DNA of 64,000 nucleotides, taken from NCBI GenBank assembly GCA_947482665.1, contig CANKJK010000014.1, positions 23,830-87,829 of the forward strand, in the 5' to 3' direction. The notes under the pieces are model-generated. The model worked only from the letters and a program-made list of their open reading frames with translations. It searched no databases and had not been told where the DNA came from. The DNA comes from Acidobacteriota bacterium (GTDB lineage: Bacteria; Acidobacteriota; Vicinamibacteria; Vicinamibacterales; UBA2999). This document shows, piece by piece, positions 35,781 through 45,305 of this stretch. A program made the translations under genes and the position numbers. The number at the start of each line of letters is the position of its first letter. Positions within the stretch are counted from its first letter, which is position 1.

Positions 35781-36905
35781 ATGGCGACATCTGAATCGAA
35801 AAACACCCGCCAGCCGCGGGCCGTACGGAACCGGCTGCACGCCAAGCCCGGGGATGACGCCTTCTTCCGGCGCATCGTGGCCGCGATGCGCAATGGCGTG
35901 CTGGCGATCACGCGCGATGACTGCATCGCCCTCATCAACGACGAGGCCTACCGGATTTTTGACATCGAACCCAGAGCCGACGATGTCGGGCGGCCCTTCC
36001 GGGACGTCCTACGGCACTATCCGGAAGTCGTGCAGGCGCTGGAGTCGGCCGCGAGTACGGCCCTCCTGGCCAACCGGGCCGAACTCAGACTGAAACCGTC
36101 CGGTAAGGTGATCGGCTACACGCTGGCCCATGTGCATGCCGACTCCGGCGACACCATCGGCACGTCGATGTTCTTCACCGACCTGACGCGGGTCGAACAG
36201 ATCGAGGAGCGCGAGCGCCTCCGGGACCGGCTGGCAGCCGTCGGCGAAATGGCGGCCGCGATTGCGCACGAGGTCAAGAACCCGCTCGGCGGCATTGAGG
36301 TGCTCGCCGGTCTGTTGCGAAGAAAGCTTCCCGACACAGCTGAGGTACAGGCCCTCATCAAGGACATCATCAACGAAGCCAAGATGGCGAACGCCATCGT
36401 CCAGGAAGTTCTCGACTTCGTGCGCCCGATCGGCCTGCAGGTCGAGCCGGTGGACTTCCGCGAGATCCTGAGAGCCGCCGAGAGCCTGGCCGACTCGAAG
36501 ATCGCCAGGCGCGCCACGACGCTCTCCGTGGCTCTACCAGAAAGACTACCGGCACTCCAGGGCGACACCTATCAGCTCACACAGCTCTTCACGAACCTGC
36601 TGACCAATGCCTACGAGGCGCTCGAAGGCCACGGGGGGGTGACCGTCACCGCTTCGGTCGCGACCCACACCGTGGGCTACGCCACACCTGCGGTCCGAAT
36701 CGATGTGACCGATACCGGTCCCGGTATGCCGCAGGACGTGGCCGACAAGGTATTCGACCCCTTCTTCACGACCAAGGCCCAGGGCTCTGGACTCGGCTTG
36801 GCCATTGTCCGCAAGATCGTCGACGCACACGACGGACGCCTCAGCCTCCGCACGGCCATCGGCACGGGCACTTCGATCAGCATCACCCTTCCCGCACACG
36901 ACTGA
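35781..36905 (+). CDS. Cytosolic PAS-domain sensor histidine kinase (NtrB-like)
   Basis: A 374-residue kinase without membrane helices. Residues about 28-140 form a PAS domain (MRNGVLAITRDDCIALINDEAYRIF). The HisKA box GEMAAAIAHEVKNPLGGIEVLAGLL has phospho-His163. The ATPase domain has LTNAYEALEGHGG (N box), VTDTGPGM (G1) and TKAQGSGLGLAIVRKIV (G2). It sits 36 bases before a sigma-54 response regulator gene, its evident partner. ATG 35781 is chosen; a GTG lies directly before it. The signal should be cytosolic and is unknown; NtrB-like kinases often respond to nitrogen or to surface/pilus cues, but no such genes lie here. Confidence 0.93.
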   Translation: MATSESKNTRQPRAVRNRLHAKPGDDAFFRRIVAAMRNGVLAITRDDCIALINDEAYRIFDIEPRADDVGRPFRDVLRHYPEVVQALESAASTALLANRAELRLKPSGKVIGYTLAHVHADSGDTIGTSMFFTDLTRVEQIEERERLRDRLAAVGEMAAAIAHEVKNPLGGIEVLAGLLRRKLPDTAEVQALIKDIINEAKMANAIVQEVLDFVRPIGLQVEPVDFREILRAAESLADSKIARRATTLSVALPERLPALQGDTYQLTQLFTNLLTNAYEALEGHGGVTVTASVATHTVGYATPAVRIDVTDTGPGMPQDVADKVFDPFFTTKAQGSGLGLAIVRKIVDAHDGRLSLRTAIGTGTSISITLPAHD

Positions 36906-36941
36906 TTCCGCCATCGCCACCACAGAAAGGGCACACGCAAC

Positions 36942-38345
36942 ATGGGCCGCATCCTGATCGCCGACGACCACGACTCCCTTCGCCGCGGACTGGTCCGCGC
37001 GCTGTCTGACGCCGGACACGACGTGGACGAGGCCGCCAGCGGCAACCTCGCGATCGAGAAGCTCCATGACGCGGTCTTTGACGTAATCGTCAGTGACCTC
37101 AAGATGGGCGGCAGCACGGGGATCGACGTGCTCAAGACCGCGCGTGTGCTGCAGCCGCACGCCGCCGTGATCCTGATGACCGCGTTCGGGTCGGTCTCCA
37201 CCGCGGTGGAAGCCATGAAGAGCGGTGCCTTTGACTACGTGCAGAAGCCATTCGAGATCGAGGAGATGGAGGTCAAGATCGCGCGGGCGCTGGAACTGCG
37301 GCAGATGCAGCACCAGATCGACTACCTGAGCCACGCCTCGGGAGACATCTACGAATTCGACCGGATCATCGGGTCCAGCGGCGCCCTCGAATCCGTCCTG
37401 ACCGTGGTCCGCAAGGTGGCCAAGAGCAACACCACGATCCTGGTGCGCGGCGAAACAGGCACAGGCAAGGAACTCATCGCGGGGGCGATTCACCATAACT
37501 CGCACCGCTCCGGACGCAACTTCGTCAAGGTGAACTGCGCCGCGCTGCAGGAGAACCTCCTCGAGTCGGAACTCTTCGGCCACGAAAAGGGCGCCTTCAC
37601 GGGCGCCGACAAACAGCGGGTAGGCCGGTTCGAACAGGCCGACGGTGGCACGCTGTTCCTCGACGAAATCGGCGACATGAGTCCGAATACGCAGGCCAAG
37701 ATCCTGCGCGTACTCCAGGAGCAGGAATTCGAGCGGCTCGGCGGAACGCGGACCTTGAAAGTAGACGTCAGGCTGATCGCCGCCACGAACCGGCATCTGG
37801 CCACGATGGTCGAGGCCGGCACCTTCCGCGAGGATCTCTATTACCGGTTGAATGTCGTCACGATCGAAATGCCGCCACTGCGGGATCGGAAGGAGGACAT
37901 CCAGGAGCTCACTGGATTCTTTGTCCGTCGATTCTCGGGGGAGCTGAAGAAGAAGGTGGCCGGATTCGACACGGAGGCCATCAAGCTCCTGATGCGTTAC
38001 AACTGGCCCGGCAATGTCCGCGAACTTGAGAATGCGATCGAGCGGGCGATCCTCCTGTCGGATGGACCGGACGTGACGGCCGCGGACCTCAGGCTCGGCG
38101 ACAGCACGCCCAGCGGGGCGTCACGCGAGGGCACCTCGCTCGTCAAGATTCCCCCGACCGGCATCGCGCTGGAAGAACTCGAGAAGCAGGCCTTGATCGA
38201 GGCCCTCAAGATGTCGAACTGGGTGCAGAAGGATGCGGCGGACCTGCTCCACATCAGCCCGCGCGTCATCAACTACAAGATCAAGGTGCTGAATATCGAG
38301 TTCCCGCACGGCCGCCGGGCCGCACCGGACCCGGCGCGCGTCTGA
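36942..38345 (+). CDS. Sigma-54-dependent response regulator (NtrC family)
   Basis: A 467-residue activator. Receiver with Asp52 in IVSDLKMGGSTG; AAA+ domain with Walker A GETGTGKE, loop GAFTGA, FLDEIGDMSPNTQAKILRVLQE (Walker B region) and YNWPGNVRELENAIERAIL; C-terminal Fis-type helix-turn-helix (DAADLLHISPRVINYKIKVL). The kinase upstream should phosphorylate Asp52 and so trigger transcription from sigma-54 promoters, possibly its own. AAAGGG precedes the ATG. The gene is followed by the tandem hairpin elements and converges with xerC. Confidence 0.94.
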   Translation: MGRILIADDHDSLRRGLVRALSDAGHDVDEAASGNLAIEKLHDAVFDVIVSDLKMGGSTGIDVLKTARVLQPHAAVILMTAFGSVSTAVEAMKSGAFDYVQKPFEIEEMEVKIARALELRQMQHQIDYLSHASGDIYEFDRIIGSSGALESVLTVVRKVAKSNTTILVRGETGTGKELIAGAIHHNSHRSGRNFVKVNCAALQENLLESELFGHEKGAFTGADKQRVGRFEQADGGTLFLDEIGDMSPNTQAKILRVLQEQEFERLGGTRTLKVDVRLIAATNRHLATMVEAGTFREDLYYRLNVVTIEMPPLRDRKEDIQELTGFFVRRFSGELKKKVAGFDTEAIKLLMRYNWPGNVRELENAIERAILLSDGPDVTAADLRLGDSTPSGASREGTSLVKIPPTGIALEELEKQALIEALKMSNWVQKDAADLLHISPRVINYKIKVLNIEFPHGRRAAPDPARV

Positions 38346-38357
38346 ACACGATTCAGC

Positions 38358-38463
38358 AGCCGGGGAGGGTGCAAGGCGTTTCCTGCGCTCCTCGGGCGCC
38401 AGAGGAGTGCGCTCGGCTTGTTCACTTCAGTCGCGCTGGAAACGCCTTGCACCCTCCCCGGCT
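38358..38463. repeat. Long-hairpin element 1
   Basis: Perfect 26-bp inverted arms (38358-38383 and 38438-38463) enclose a 54-base core (38384-38437). The core is 44/54 identical to that of the second element, while the arms share no sequence with it. The core can form an inner hairpin around GGGCGCCAGA. It lies between the convergent ends of a response regulator and xerC. It looks like a member of a structured repeat family. Confidence 0.85.
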
Positions 38464-38477
38464 CTCGACGGTCATGG

Positions 38478-38557
38478 GCGATCCGCTTTCTGCGCCACGC
38501 GGGCGCCAGAGAAGCGCACTCGGTGCGTTCACGTCAGTCGCGCTGGAAGCGGATCGC
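38478..38557. repeat. Long-hairpin element 2
   Basis: Arms 38478-38490 and 38545-38557 pair over 13 positions with one G-U type mismatch, around a 54-base core (38491-38544) of exactly the same length as in element 1. Core features GGGCGCCAGA, GTTCAC and TCAGTCGCGCT are shared. The 80 bases after it, up to xerC, show no gene. Confidence 0.8.
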
Positions 38558-38636
38558 TCGGCGGCGGGCTTCGCCACACGTTCGCGGCAGCATGGCCGCG
38601 CGGCCTGTTCACGGCGCGAGCCGGCTCGCCAGGCCG

Positions 38637-39590
38637 TCAGCGGGCTCTGGGGTGGGCCTTGCGGTAGACGTCGAGCAACTGCGCGGCATTCACGTGCGTG
38701 TAGCGCTGCGTCGTCGAGAGACGCACGTGGCCGAGCAGTTCCTGAATCGCACGCAGATCCGCGCCTCGCTCAAGCAGATGTGTCGCGAACGAATGGCGCA
38801 GCGCGTGCGGGCTGATCCCGAAACGCGTGGAGCACATCGAAACATAGCGCCCCACCAGCCGCTGCACGCTGCGGCCGGTCAGCCGGCCACCGCGTGCGTT
38901 CACGAATACCGGATGGCCACCGCGGCGCGCCCCCCCAGCGGTCCGGGCAGGGGCGGAGGCCGCCGGCCGAGCGGCGACCTGCCGTGCGAGGACTTCACGA
39001 TCAGGAAGCCAGGCCCGCAGTGCCGCCGCCGCGCTGTGGTTGAAGGGTACCAGGCGTTCCCGACCGCCCTTCCCAAGCACGCGCGCCATCCGTGCCGTGA
39101 GATTGACGTCTTCCAGATCGAGACCCACCAACTCGCTCAGCCGAAGACCCGAGGCATAGAACAACTCGAGAATGGCACGGTCGCGCCGCCCGAGGGGTTC
39201 ACCGGTGTCCGGCATCTCCAGCACGCGGCTCATCTCGTCCACCGAGAGATGCGCGGGCACACGCTGTTCGCGCTTCGGCGCCACCGTCAGCGCGGCCGGA
39301 TCCGACTCAATCACGCCTTCCCGCCGGAGGTACCGCAGGAAGCTCCGGATCGCGGAGAGCTTCCTCCCCGCGGACGCGCGGGACTGGCCGGCTCGGTGCA
39401 GGTCACCCATGAAACCCCTGATGGCCTGCAGGTCGAGTTGATCGGGCGTCAGCGTGTCTGCTGGGACGCCCTGGGCTCCAGCCACGGACTCGAGCCATTG
39501 GCCAAGGTCGCGGCGATACGCGCTGACCGTATGCGGGGAGGCGTTGCGGTTCAGCGCGAGATAGTCGAGAAACTCCCGCAGCGCCTGCAT
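38637..39590 (-). CDS. xerC: Tyrosine recombinase XerC
   Basis: A 317-residue site-specific recombinase that, with a XerD partner, resolves chromosome dimers at dif. The SAM-like N-terminal domain (1-90) precedes the catalytic domain with Arg150 (ASGLRLSEL), Lys174 ([11 protein letters not shown]), His262 and Arg265 ([12 protein letters not shown]), His288 (LLGH) and Tyr297 (TTQRYTHV). An Ala/Arg-rich insert lies at about 201-225. ATG 39590 follows the trmFO stop by four bases; frames further upstream are inside trmFO. The order dprA-topA-trmFO-xerC is the widespread housekeeping cluster, which supports XerC rather than a phage integrase. Confidence 0.93.
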   Translation of the reverse strand: MQALREFLDYLALNRNASPHTVSAYRRDLGQWLESVAGAQGVPADTLTPDQLDLQAIRGFMGDLHRAGQSRASAGRKLSAIRSFLRYLRREGVIESDPAALTVAPKREQRVPAHLSVDEMSRVLEMPDTGEPLGRRDRAILELFYASGLRLSELVGLDLEDVNLTARMARVLGKGGRERLVPFNHSAAAALRAWLPDREVLARQVAARPAASAPARTAGGARRGGHPVFVNARGGRLTGRSVQRLVGRYVSMCSTRFGISPHALRHSFATHLLERGADLRAIQELLGHVRLSTTQRYTHVNAAQLLDVYRKAHPRAR

Positions 39591-39594
39591 GGGG

Positions 39595-40962
39595 TCAGTC
39601 CTGCGCCTGGCGCCACTGCTCGAGGTCGCTGAGCGCCCGCATCGAGACGGCCGTCTTGCGTTCCACACGCCCCCGTGGCGGGTTCGGCAAGGCCTCCATG
39701 ATCCCAAACGTGATGTTCGTGGGCTGGTACGTGGACGGATCCGCGTGCGACACATAGAAGCCCAGCGCGCCGAGAGCCGTCGTACGCGGAGGCGGCACGA
39801 AGGTCTGTCCCAAGGCGGCACACGCGGCGCTCATGCCGGCCGCCAACCCTGAGGCTGCGGACTCGACGTAGCCTTCCACCCCTGACACCTGCCCGGCAAA
39901 GTACAGCCCGGGCCTACCCCGCACCTGCCAGGTGTCCTCCAGCACGGTGGGTCCGTTGATGAAGGTGTTGCGGTGCACCATGCCGAAGCGCACAAACTCT
40001 GCCTGCGCCAGCCCTGGAATCATCCGCAGCACCCGTGCCTGCTCGCCCCACTTCAACTGCGTCTGGAATCCGACCAGGCTGAAGTGATCACCCGCCAGCG
40101 TGTCCTGCCGTAACTGCACGGCGGCATACGGAAACCGCCCGGTTCGCGGGTCGGTCAGGCCAACCGGCTTCATTGGTCCGAAGCGCAGCGTGTCGCGCCC
40201 GCGATGCGCCATCACCTCGATGGGCAGACATCCCTCGAAGAACGTCGCGGTATCGAAATCATGCACCGTTGCGGACTCGGCGCCGGCAAGGGCGTCGTAG
40301 AACGCGTCGTAGTCCGACTTGCTCAACGGACAATTCAGGTAGTCTCCCTGTCCGTCATCGACGCCGCACGCGGGCCCGGCCGGCTCAGCCGCACCCTCGC
40401 CGCGGAAGCTGCGGTCCCACCGGGACGCCCTGAACACAATCGAGCGGTCGATGGATTCGGCCAGCACGATGGGGCTGATCGCGTCGTAGAACGCCAAGTG
40501 CTCCCGCCCCACAAGCCGGACAATTTCCGCCGACAGGGCCGGAGACGTCAAAGGTCCGGTCGCCAGAATCACGGGGTCTGCCGGCGTGGCGTCTGGAATC
40601 GCGGTCACCTCGCCGCGAACGACGTTGATCAGCGGATGCGACTCGACCGCGGCTGTCACCGCCCGTGAGAACTGCTCCCGATCCACGGCCAGTGCCGCGC
40701 CCGCGGGGACACGCGTGGATTCCGCCATGGCGAGAATCAGCGAGTCCAGCCGGCGCATCTCCTCTTTCAGGAGACCGACCGCGTTGTCGAGCTTGTCGCC
40801 GCGGAATGAGTTGGAGCACACCAACTCCGCCAGGCCGTCCGTGTGGTGCACGGCGGTCGGCGTGGAGGGCCGCATCTCATGGAGCGTGACGCGAACCCCG
40901 CGGCGCGCGGCCTGCCACGCGGCTTCACAGCCAGCGAGACCGCCACCGATGATGCGAATCAT
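39595..40962 (-). CDS. trmFO: Methylenetetrahydrofolate-tRNA-(uracil-54-C5)-methyltransferase TrmFO
   Basis: An FAD- and folate-dependent enzyme that makes ribothymidine 54 in the tRNA T-loop. About 455 residues. It begins with the FAD loop [22 protein letters not shown], followed by [21 protein letters not shown]-type segments, the [16 protein letters not shown] motif with the catalytic Cys, and [26 protein letters not shown] 40962 lies seven bases after the topA stop; an in-frame GTG exists at 40986. Presence of the folate-dependent rather than the SAM-dependent enzyme excludes the gamma/beta proteobacterial pattern. Confidence 0.95.
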   Translation of the reverse strand: MIRIIGGGLAGCEAAWQAARRGVRVTLHEMRPSTPTAVHHTDGLAELVCSNSFRGDKLDNAVGLLKEEMRRLDSLILAMAESTRVPAGAALAVDREQFSRAVTAAVESHPLINVVRGEVTAIPDATPADPVILATGPLTSPALSAEIVRLVGREHLAFYDAISPIVLAESIDRSIVFRASRWDRSFRGEGAAEPAGPACGVDDGQGDYLNCPLSKSDYDAFYDALAGAESATVHDFDTATFFEGCLPIEVMAHRGRDTLRFGPMKPVGLTDPRTGRFPYAAVQLRQDTLAGDHFSLVGFQTQLKWGEQARVLRMIPGLAQAEFVRFGMVHRNTFINGPTVLEDTWQVRGRPGLYFAGQVSGVEGYVESAASGLAAGMSAACAALGQTFVPPPRTTALGALGFYVSHADPSTYQPTNITFGIMEALPNPPRGRVERKTAVSMRALSDLEQWRQAQD

Positions 40963-40969
40963 CGGACGG

Positions 40970-43735
40970 TCAGGCTTTGCGGCCACGGCTGGCCGGTGCC
41001 TTCGCGGTCTTCGCCGCCCTCGGGGTCTTCGCCTTCGCCGTCTTCGCCTTTGCCGACTTTACCGCCTTCGCGGCGCGCGGCGCCGCGGCTTTGCGGCGCC
41101 CGCCTCTCCGGGGCGACGGCGCGGCGTCACGACGTGCAGCCAGCAGCGCCTGAGCCTGCTCCATCGTCAGGGTCCCCGGATCGGTTCCCTTCGACAGCGA
41201 CGCGTTGGTCGTACCGTCAGTGACATAGGGACCGTACCGGCCGGAGAGCACCTTGACGGCGGGAAGTCCTTCGGCGGTCAGTTCGGCAAGCACGGTCTTG
41301 GCTGCGGACTGCCGGCGCCGGGATTGCTTTGGCGCCGCGAGCAGAGCCACGGCCGCCTCGAGAGAGATCCCGAAGACGTCATCGTCCGATTCCAGCGACC
41401 GAAACTCGTCCTTGAACTTCAGATAGGGTCCGAACCGGCCGAAGTTGGCGAGGATCGGTTCCTGATCGTCCGGATGCAGACCCACGAGCCGAGGCAGCGA
41501 GAGCAACTTCAGCGCCTCGTCGATGGTCACAGTCGCTTCGGTCATGCCCGCCTGGAGCGATGAGCGTTTGGGCTTTTCAGCCTTCTTGCCCTCTGGCGTA
41601 TCGCCGAGTTGGACATAGGCGCCGAAGCGGCCGTTCATCACATAGACCGGCAGGCCTGTCGCCGGATCGGTACCGAGCGTCCGTGGACCTTCCGCCTTGG
41701 CCCGCACGAACTGCAACGCCCGCTCCGCGGTGAGATCGGCGGGAGCCAGATCGTCCGGCAACGAGGCCGTGCGGCCCGGTCCGCCCTCGGCGACCTGCAC
41801 AAACGGCCCGAAGCGGCCGATGCGGACGCGAATCGGCTCTCCGGTATCCGCCGCCACGCCCAGATCCAGCAACGGATAGTCCGCCTTTTGCGCGCCTTCA
41901 TTGACGGCAGGCAGCAACCCGCGGTGCTTGGGATCCCCGAAGTAGAACTCGCGCAGGAAGGACACCGATTCCCGCTCGCCGCGCGAGATCTCGTCGAGGT
42001 CCTCCTCCATCTCCGCGGTGAAGCCGACCTCGACGAAGTCGCCGAAGTGCTGTCGCAGCAGGCTGGTGACGGCAAAGGCCGTGAAGCTCGGCACGAGCGC
42101 CTTGCCCTGCCGGAACACATAGCCACGCCGGATGATGGTGGCGATGGTCGGGGCGTAGGTCGAGGGGCGGCCGATTCCCAGACGCTCCAGTTCCTTGATG
42201 AGGGAGGCCTCGGTGAACCGCGCGGGCGGCAGCGTCTCGTGCCGCTTGGTGTCAACGCCAGCCAGCGTCACGTTGGTCCCCTGCCGGTCGACCCGATCTC
42301 CGACAGACATCTGCGGCAGGATCGCCTCCTGCTCTTCCAGTTCGGCCGCCGGATCGTCACTGCCTTCCACGTAGGCACGCCGGAATCCGGCGAACTCAAT
42401 CGCCTTGCCACTGGCAGCAAAGACGGCCGGTTGCCCGCCGGGGCCTGACGCCGTGAACTCCACGGCCGTGCGCCGCACACGGGCGTCCACCATCTGGGAC
42501 GCCATCGTGCGCTTCCACACGAGTTCGTAGAGACGCAGATCGTCCGAGTCGAGCACACGCTCCAGTTGCGCGGGCGCCAGACGGAAGTCCGTCGGCCGGA
42601 TGGCCTCGTGGGCCTCCTGCGCGTTCTTGACCTTCGTCTGATAGCGACGCGGCCCGGCGTGGTACTCCGGCCCGAACATTTCCGCGATGACCCGCGCGGA
42701 TTCGTTCAATGCCTTGTCGCTCAGGGTCGTTGAATCAGTCCGGTGGTAGGTGATGAGACCTTCCATCTCGCCGTTGCCGACGTCGACGCCCTGAAACAGG
42801 CGCTGGGCCGCCTGCATCGTCCGCTCTGTCGAGAATCCCAGCTTGCGGCTGGCTTCCTGCGTGAGCGTGGAGGTCGTGAACGGCGGCGCCGGCCGCTCCA
42901 CGCCAGGCTTCTGTTCAACGGCGGTCACCTGCCACGGCACCGCTGTGGTCACGGCGCCCAGCACCTCGGCGGCCGAGGCCTCATCGAGCAGACGGACCTT
43001 GCTCCCTTTCAACGCCCCGGTCTGCGGATCGAAATCCTTACCCGTGGCGACCCGCTCTACCCCGACGCGAACCAGGGTGGCGCCAAACTGCCGCCCCTCC
43101 CCGCTCAACCTCGCCTCGAGGTCCCAGTAGACGCCGGTATGAAACGCACGGCGCTCTTCCTCGCGCTCAACAATCAAGCGCACCGCCACGCTCTGCACGC
43201 GTCCGGCGCTCAGGCCGGTCTGCACCTTCTTCCAGAGCAGGGGCGACAGCGTGTAGCCGTAGAGCCGATCCAGGATGCGACGGCTTTCCTGAGCACGCAC
43301 GAGGTTGTCATCGACCTGGCCTGGATGCGCCAGAGCCTCGTTGACCGCCTCTTCGGTGATCTCGTGAAACACGATACGGCTGACGGGCACCTTGGGCTTG
43401 AGCACCTCCCGCAGGTGCCAGCTGATGGACTCACCCTCGCGGTCCGGGTCGGTGGCCAGCAGCAGCTCTGAGGCGTCCTTCAATGCCGCCTTGAGGTGGG
43501 CCACCTGCTTCTTCTTGTCATCCGGGACGACGTAGTACGGGATGAAGTCGCTGTCGACATCCACTCCCATCCGGCCCCATTCCTTGGGCTTGATCTCCTT
43601 GGGCACCTCGGCGGCCGACTCCGGGAGGTCCCGGATGTGGCCGTAACTCGCTTCCACGCGGTACTTGGCGCCGAGGAACCGGCCGAGGGTCTTTGCTTTG
43701 GCTGGTGACTCGACAATCACGAGGGGCTTGGCCAT
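40970..43735 (-). CDS. topA: DNA topoisomerase I (type IA)
   Basis: About 921 residues; relaxes negative supercoils. The Toprim domain opens with PLVIVESPAKAKTLGRFLG and has DPDREGE; the catalytic Tyr is in GLITYHRTDST (about 300-310). Instead of C4 zinc fingers the C-terminus has repeats with RFGPFVQ, RFGAYVQ, RFGPYLK and RYGPYVT, then a Lys/Ala tail (KAKTAKAKTPRAAKTAKA) resembling histone H1 tails, likely for DNA binding. ATG 43735 is fixed by homology of MAKPLVIVESPAKAKT and lies four bases from the dprA stop; the frame upstream is in dprA. Confidence 0.96.
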   Translation of the reverse strand: MAKPLVIVESPAKAKTLGRFLGAKYRVEASYGHIRDLPESAAEVPKEIKPKEWGRMGVDVDSDFIPYYVVPDDKKKQVAHLKAALKDASELLLATDPDREGESISWHLREVLKPKVPVSRIVFHEITEEAVNEALAHPGQVDDNLVRAQESRRILDRLYGYTLSPLLWKKVQTGLSAGRVQSVAVRLIVEREEERRAFHTGVYWDLEARLSGEGRQFGATLVRVGVERVATGKDFDPQTGALKGSKVRLLDEASAAEVLGAVTTAVPWQVTAVEQKPGVERPAPPFTTSTLTQEASRKLGFSTERTMQAAQRLFQGVDVGNGEMEGLITYHRTDSTTLSDKALNESARVIAEMFGPEYHAGPRRYQTKVKNAQEAHEAIRPTDFRLAPAQLERVLDSDDLRLYELVWKRTMASQMVDARVRRTAVEFTASGPGGQPAVFAASGKAIEFAGFRRAYVEGSDDPAAELEEQEAILPQMSVGDRVDRQGTNVTLAGVDTKRHETLPPARFTEASLIKELERLGIGRPSTYAPTIATIIRRGYVFRQGKALVPSFTAFAVTSLLRQHFGDFVEVGFTAEMEEDLDEISRGERESVSFLREFYFGDPKHRGLLPAVNEGAQKADYPLLDLGVAADTGEPIRVRIGRFGPFVQVAEGGPGRTASLPDDLAPADLTAERALQFVRAKAEGPRTLGTDPATGLPVYVMNGRFGAYVQLGDTPEGKKAEKPKRSSLQAGMTEATVTIDEALKLLSLPRLVGLHPDDQEPILANFGRFGPYLKFKDEFRSLESDDDVFGISLEAAVALLAAPKQSRRRQSAAKTVLAELTAEGLPAVKVLSGRYGPYVTDGTTNASLSKGTDPGTLTMEQAQALLAARRDAAPSPRRGGRRKAAAPRAAKAVKSAKAKTAKAKTPRAAKTAKAPASRGRKA

Positions 43736-43739
43736 GTGG

Positions 43740-44765
43740 CTAATTCCTATAGCACGTTCCGCCAGCGCGCATGAAACCGCCTCCGTCCGTCCGCACCACC
43801 AAACCGGCCAGTTCGAGCTCCAGGAGCCCTCCGAGCACGTCGGGGCCCGGTTGCCCCAGCCGGGTGGCCAGCCAGTCGAGGGAACAGGGCTCACCGGGTG
43901 GCATCAGACCCAGCAGACCGCCCTCCTGACGCGCCTCCAGGCCAGCGGGAGCGGCAGCCGGCTGGACCACCCAGCCGAGCTCGCTGAGCACGTCGGCCGC
44001 AGACTCGACCAGGGCGGCGCCGTCCCGAATCAGGGCGTGCGCGCCCCGATTCCGCCCCCCCGCGACACTGCCAGGCACCGCCATGACCTCACGTCCCTGT
44101 TCCAGCGCGAGCCGGGCCGTGATGAGAGACCCACTCCGTTCCGCCGCCTCCACGATGACGACCGCATCCGCTAGTCCGCTGATGATCCGGTTCCTCAGCG
44201 GAAAGTGATGGGCCAGCGGGGGCACCCCAGGCGCATACTCACCGACCAGCGCCCCCTGTCCAACGATGGCGGCCGCAAGACTCCGATGGGACCGTGGATA
44301 GGGCACGTCGACGCCGCACCCCAGCACGCCGATCGTCCGCCCGGTCGTGAGCGCGCCCCGGTGGGCAGCACCATCCACGCCGAGCGCCATCCCGCTGATC
44401 ACGGCCACACCTGACCGGGCCAGTTCCGCGCCCAGGGAGAAAGCGGTCTCCAGCCCACTGGGGCTGGCAGCACGGGAACCCACGACGGCCACCGAGGGGT
44501 GCTCGAGGGCATCGAGCGCGCCGCGGTACCAGAGCACGGCCGGAGGGTCGGCAATCGTCCGAAGCCGGGCGGGATAGGCCTCATCCTCAATGGACACGCA
44601 GGACACGCCTGCGGCACCGGCTGCCGCCAGCGCAGCGCGTGCCTGAGGCAATCGCTCGCCGGACAAGTCTTGGAGGACGGGATCCTCGGCAGCCAGCCGG
44701 GACAGGAGGTCGGGACAGGCCCCTACGGGAAGCAGGGACAAAGCAACAAGGCGGTCGAGTGTCAT
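43740..44765 (-). CDS. dprA: DNA processing protein DprA
   Basis: A 341-residue protein that loads RecA on incoming single-stranded DNA during natural transformation. The Rossmann-type core shows YPARLRTIADPPAVLWYRG, VAVVGSRAASPSG, VISGMALGVDGAAHRGAL, GVLGCGVDVPYPRSH, FPLRNRIISGLADAVVIVEA and ALEQGREVMAVPGSV, all in family order. A C-terminal winged-helix-like domain with LGQPGPDVLGGLLELELAGLV follows. With comF in the same window it hints at a DNA-uptake capacity, though dprA is also common in non-competent bacteria. It is the first gene of the dprA-topA-trmFO-xerC run. Confidence 0.94.
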   Translation of the reverse strand: MTLDRLVALSLLPVGACPDLLSRLAAEDPVLQDLSGERLPQARAALAAAGAAGVSCVSIEDEAYPARLRTIADPPAVLWYRGALDALEHPSVAVVGSRAASPSGLETAFSLGAELARSGVAVISGMALGVDGAAHRGALTTGRTIGVLGCGVDVPYPRSHRSLAAAIVGQGALVGEYAPGVPPLAHHFPLRNRIISGLADAVVIVEAAERSGSLITARLALEQGREVMAVPGSVAGGRNRGAHALIRDGAALVESAADVLSELGWVVQPAAAPAGLEARQEGGLLGLMPPGEPCSLDWLATRLGQPGPDVLGGLLELELAGLVVRTDGGGFMRAGGTCYRN

Positions 44766-44948
44766 CTGCGCGTCTCACTGCCGCGCACCCGCCCGTCCTG
44801 ATTGTATGGCGTTCCGCCAGGCGTGCGGCGACCGAACGCACCGTATGTGATGCCTGGACCGCAGGACCCATGGCATATCCATTGCTGATGACCGTGACGA
44901 ACCTTGCGCCTGCTGAGAGCGATGACTATAGTTGCCCCACTTCCTTCC

Positions 44949-45305
44949 ATGTCACGCTCGCTGACTGCGACCACGCTTGTGACCGTCATGCTGCTGGCCC
45001 CCACGGCCTTTGCTGGTGTGCGGGACGACGCCCAGCGCCAGGTGGAGTTTGGGATCGAGGTCGCCGGGAAGGGCTTGTGGCGCGAGGCGATCTACCGGTG
45101 GGAGCGCGCGGTCCAGATCGATCCGTCATACGCGGAGGCCTACAACGACCTCGGCGTGGCCTACGAACACGAAGGCGAGATGGAGAAGGCCCGTCAGGCG
45201 TATGAAAAGGCGGTGTCGCTGTCCCCGGCCCACGCCTCGATCAAGCAGAACTTCGAACTATTCAAGGAGGTCAACGACCGTGCGGCAGGCCCTGCTCGCA
45301 AGTAG
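44949..45305 (+). CDS. Exported tetratricopeptide-repeat protein
   Basis: About 118 residues with a signal peptide (LVTVMLLAPTAFA) and two to three TPR units: GLWREAIYRWERAVQIDPSYAEAYNDLGVAYEHEGEMEKARQAYEKAV in successive blocks. TPRs mediate protein contacts, here in the periplasm. Start is uncertain: ATG 44949 gives a normal signal peptide, ATG 44922 adds nine residues. The lipoprotein gene starts inside its last codons, in another frame, with its Shine-Dalgarno sequence within this gene; the two are coupled and probably act together. It diverges from dprA across about 180 bases with no clear gene. Confidence 0.8.
   Translation: MSRSLTATTLVTVMLLAPTAFAGVRDDAQRQVEFGIEVAGKGLWREAIYRWERAVQIDPSYAEAYNDLGVAYEHEGEMEKARQAYEKAVSLSPAHASIKQNFELFKEVNDRAAGPARK

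Noticed and set aside
38358..38557. Integron attC sites
   Set aside because: The conserved attC ends (RYYYAAC/GTTRRRY) are absent, there are no cassettes, and xerC nearby is the housekeeping type.
38637..39590. Phage or island integrase marking a mobile element
   Set aside because: Gene order with trmFO, topA and dprA shows it is chromosomal XerC; no att repeats or tRNA are present.
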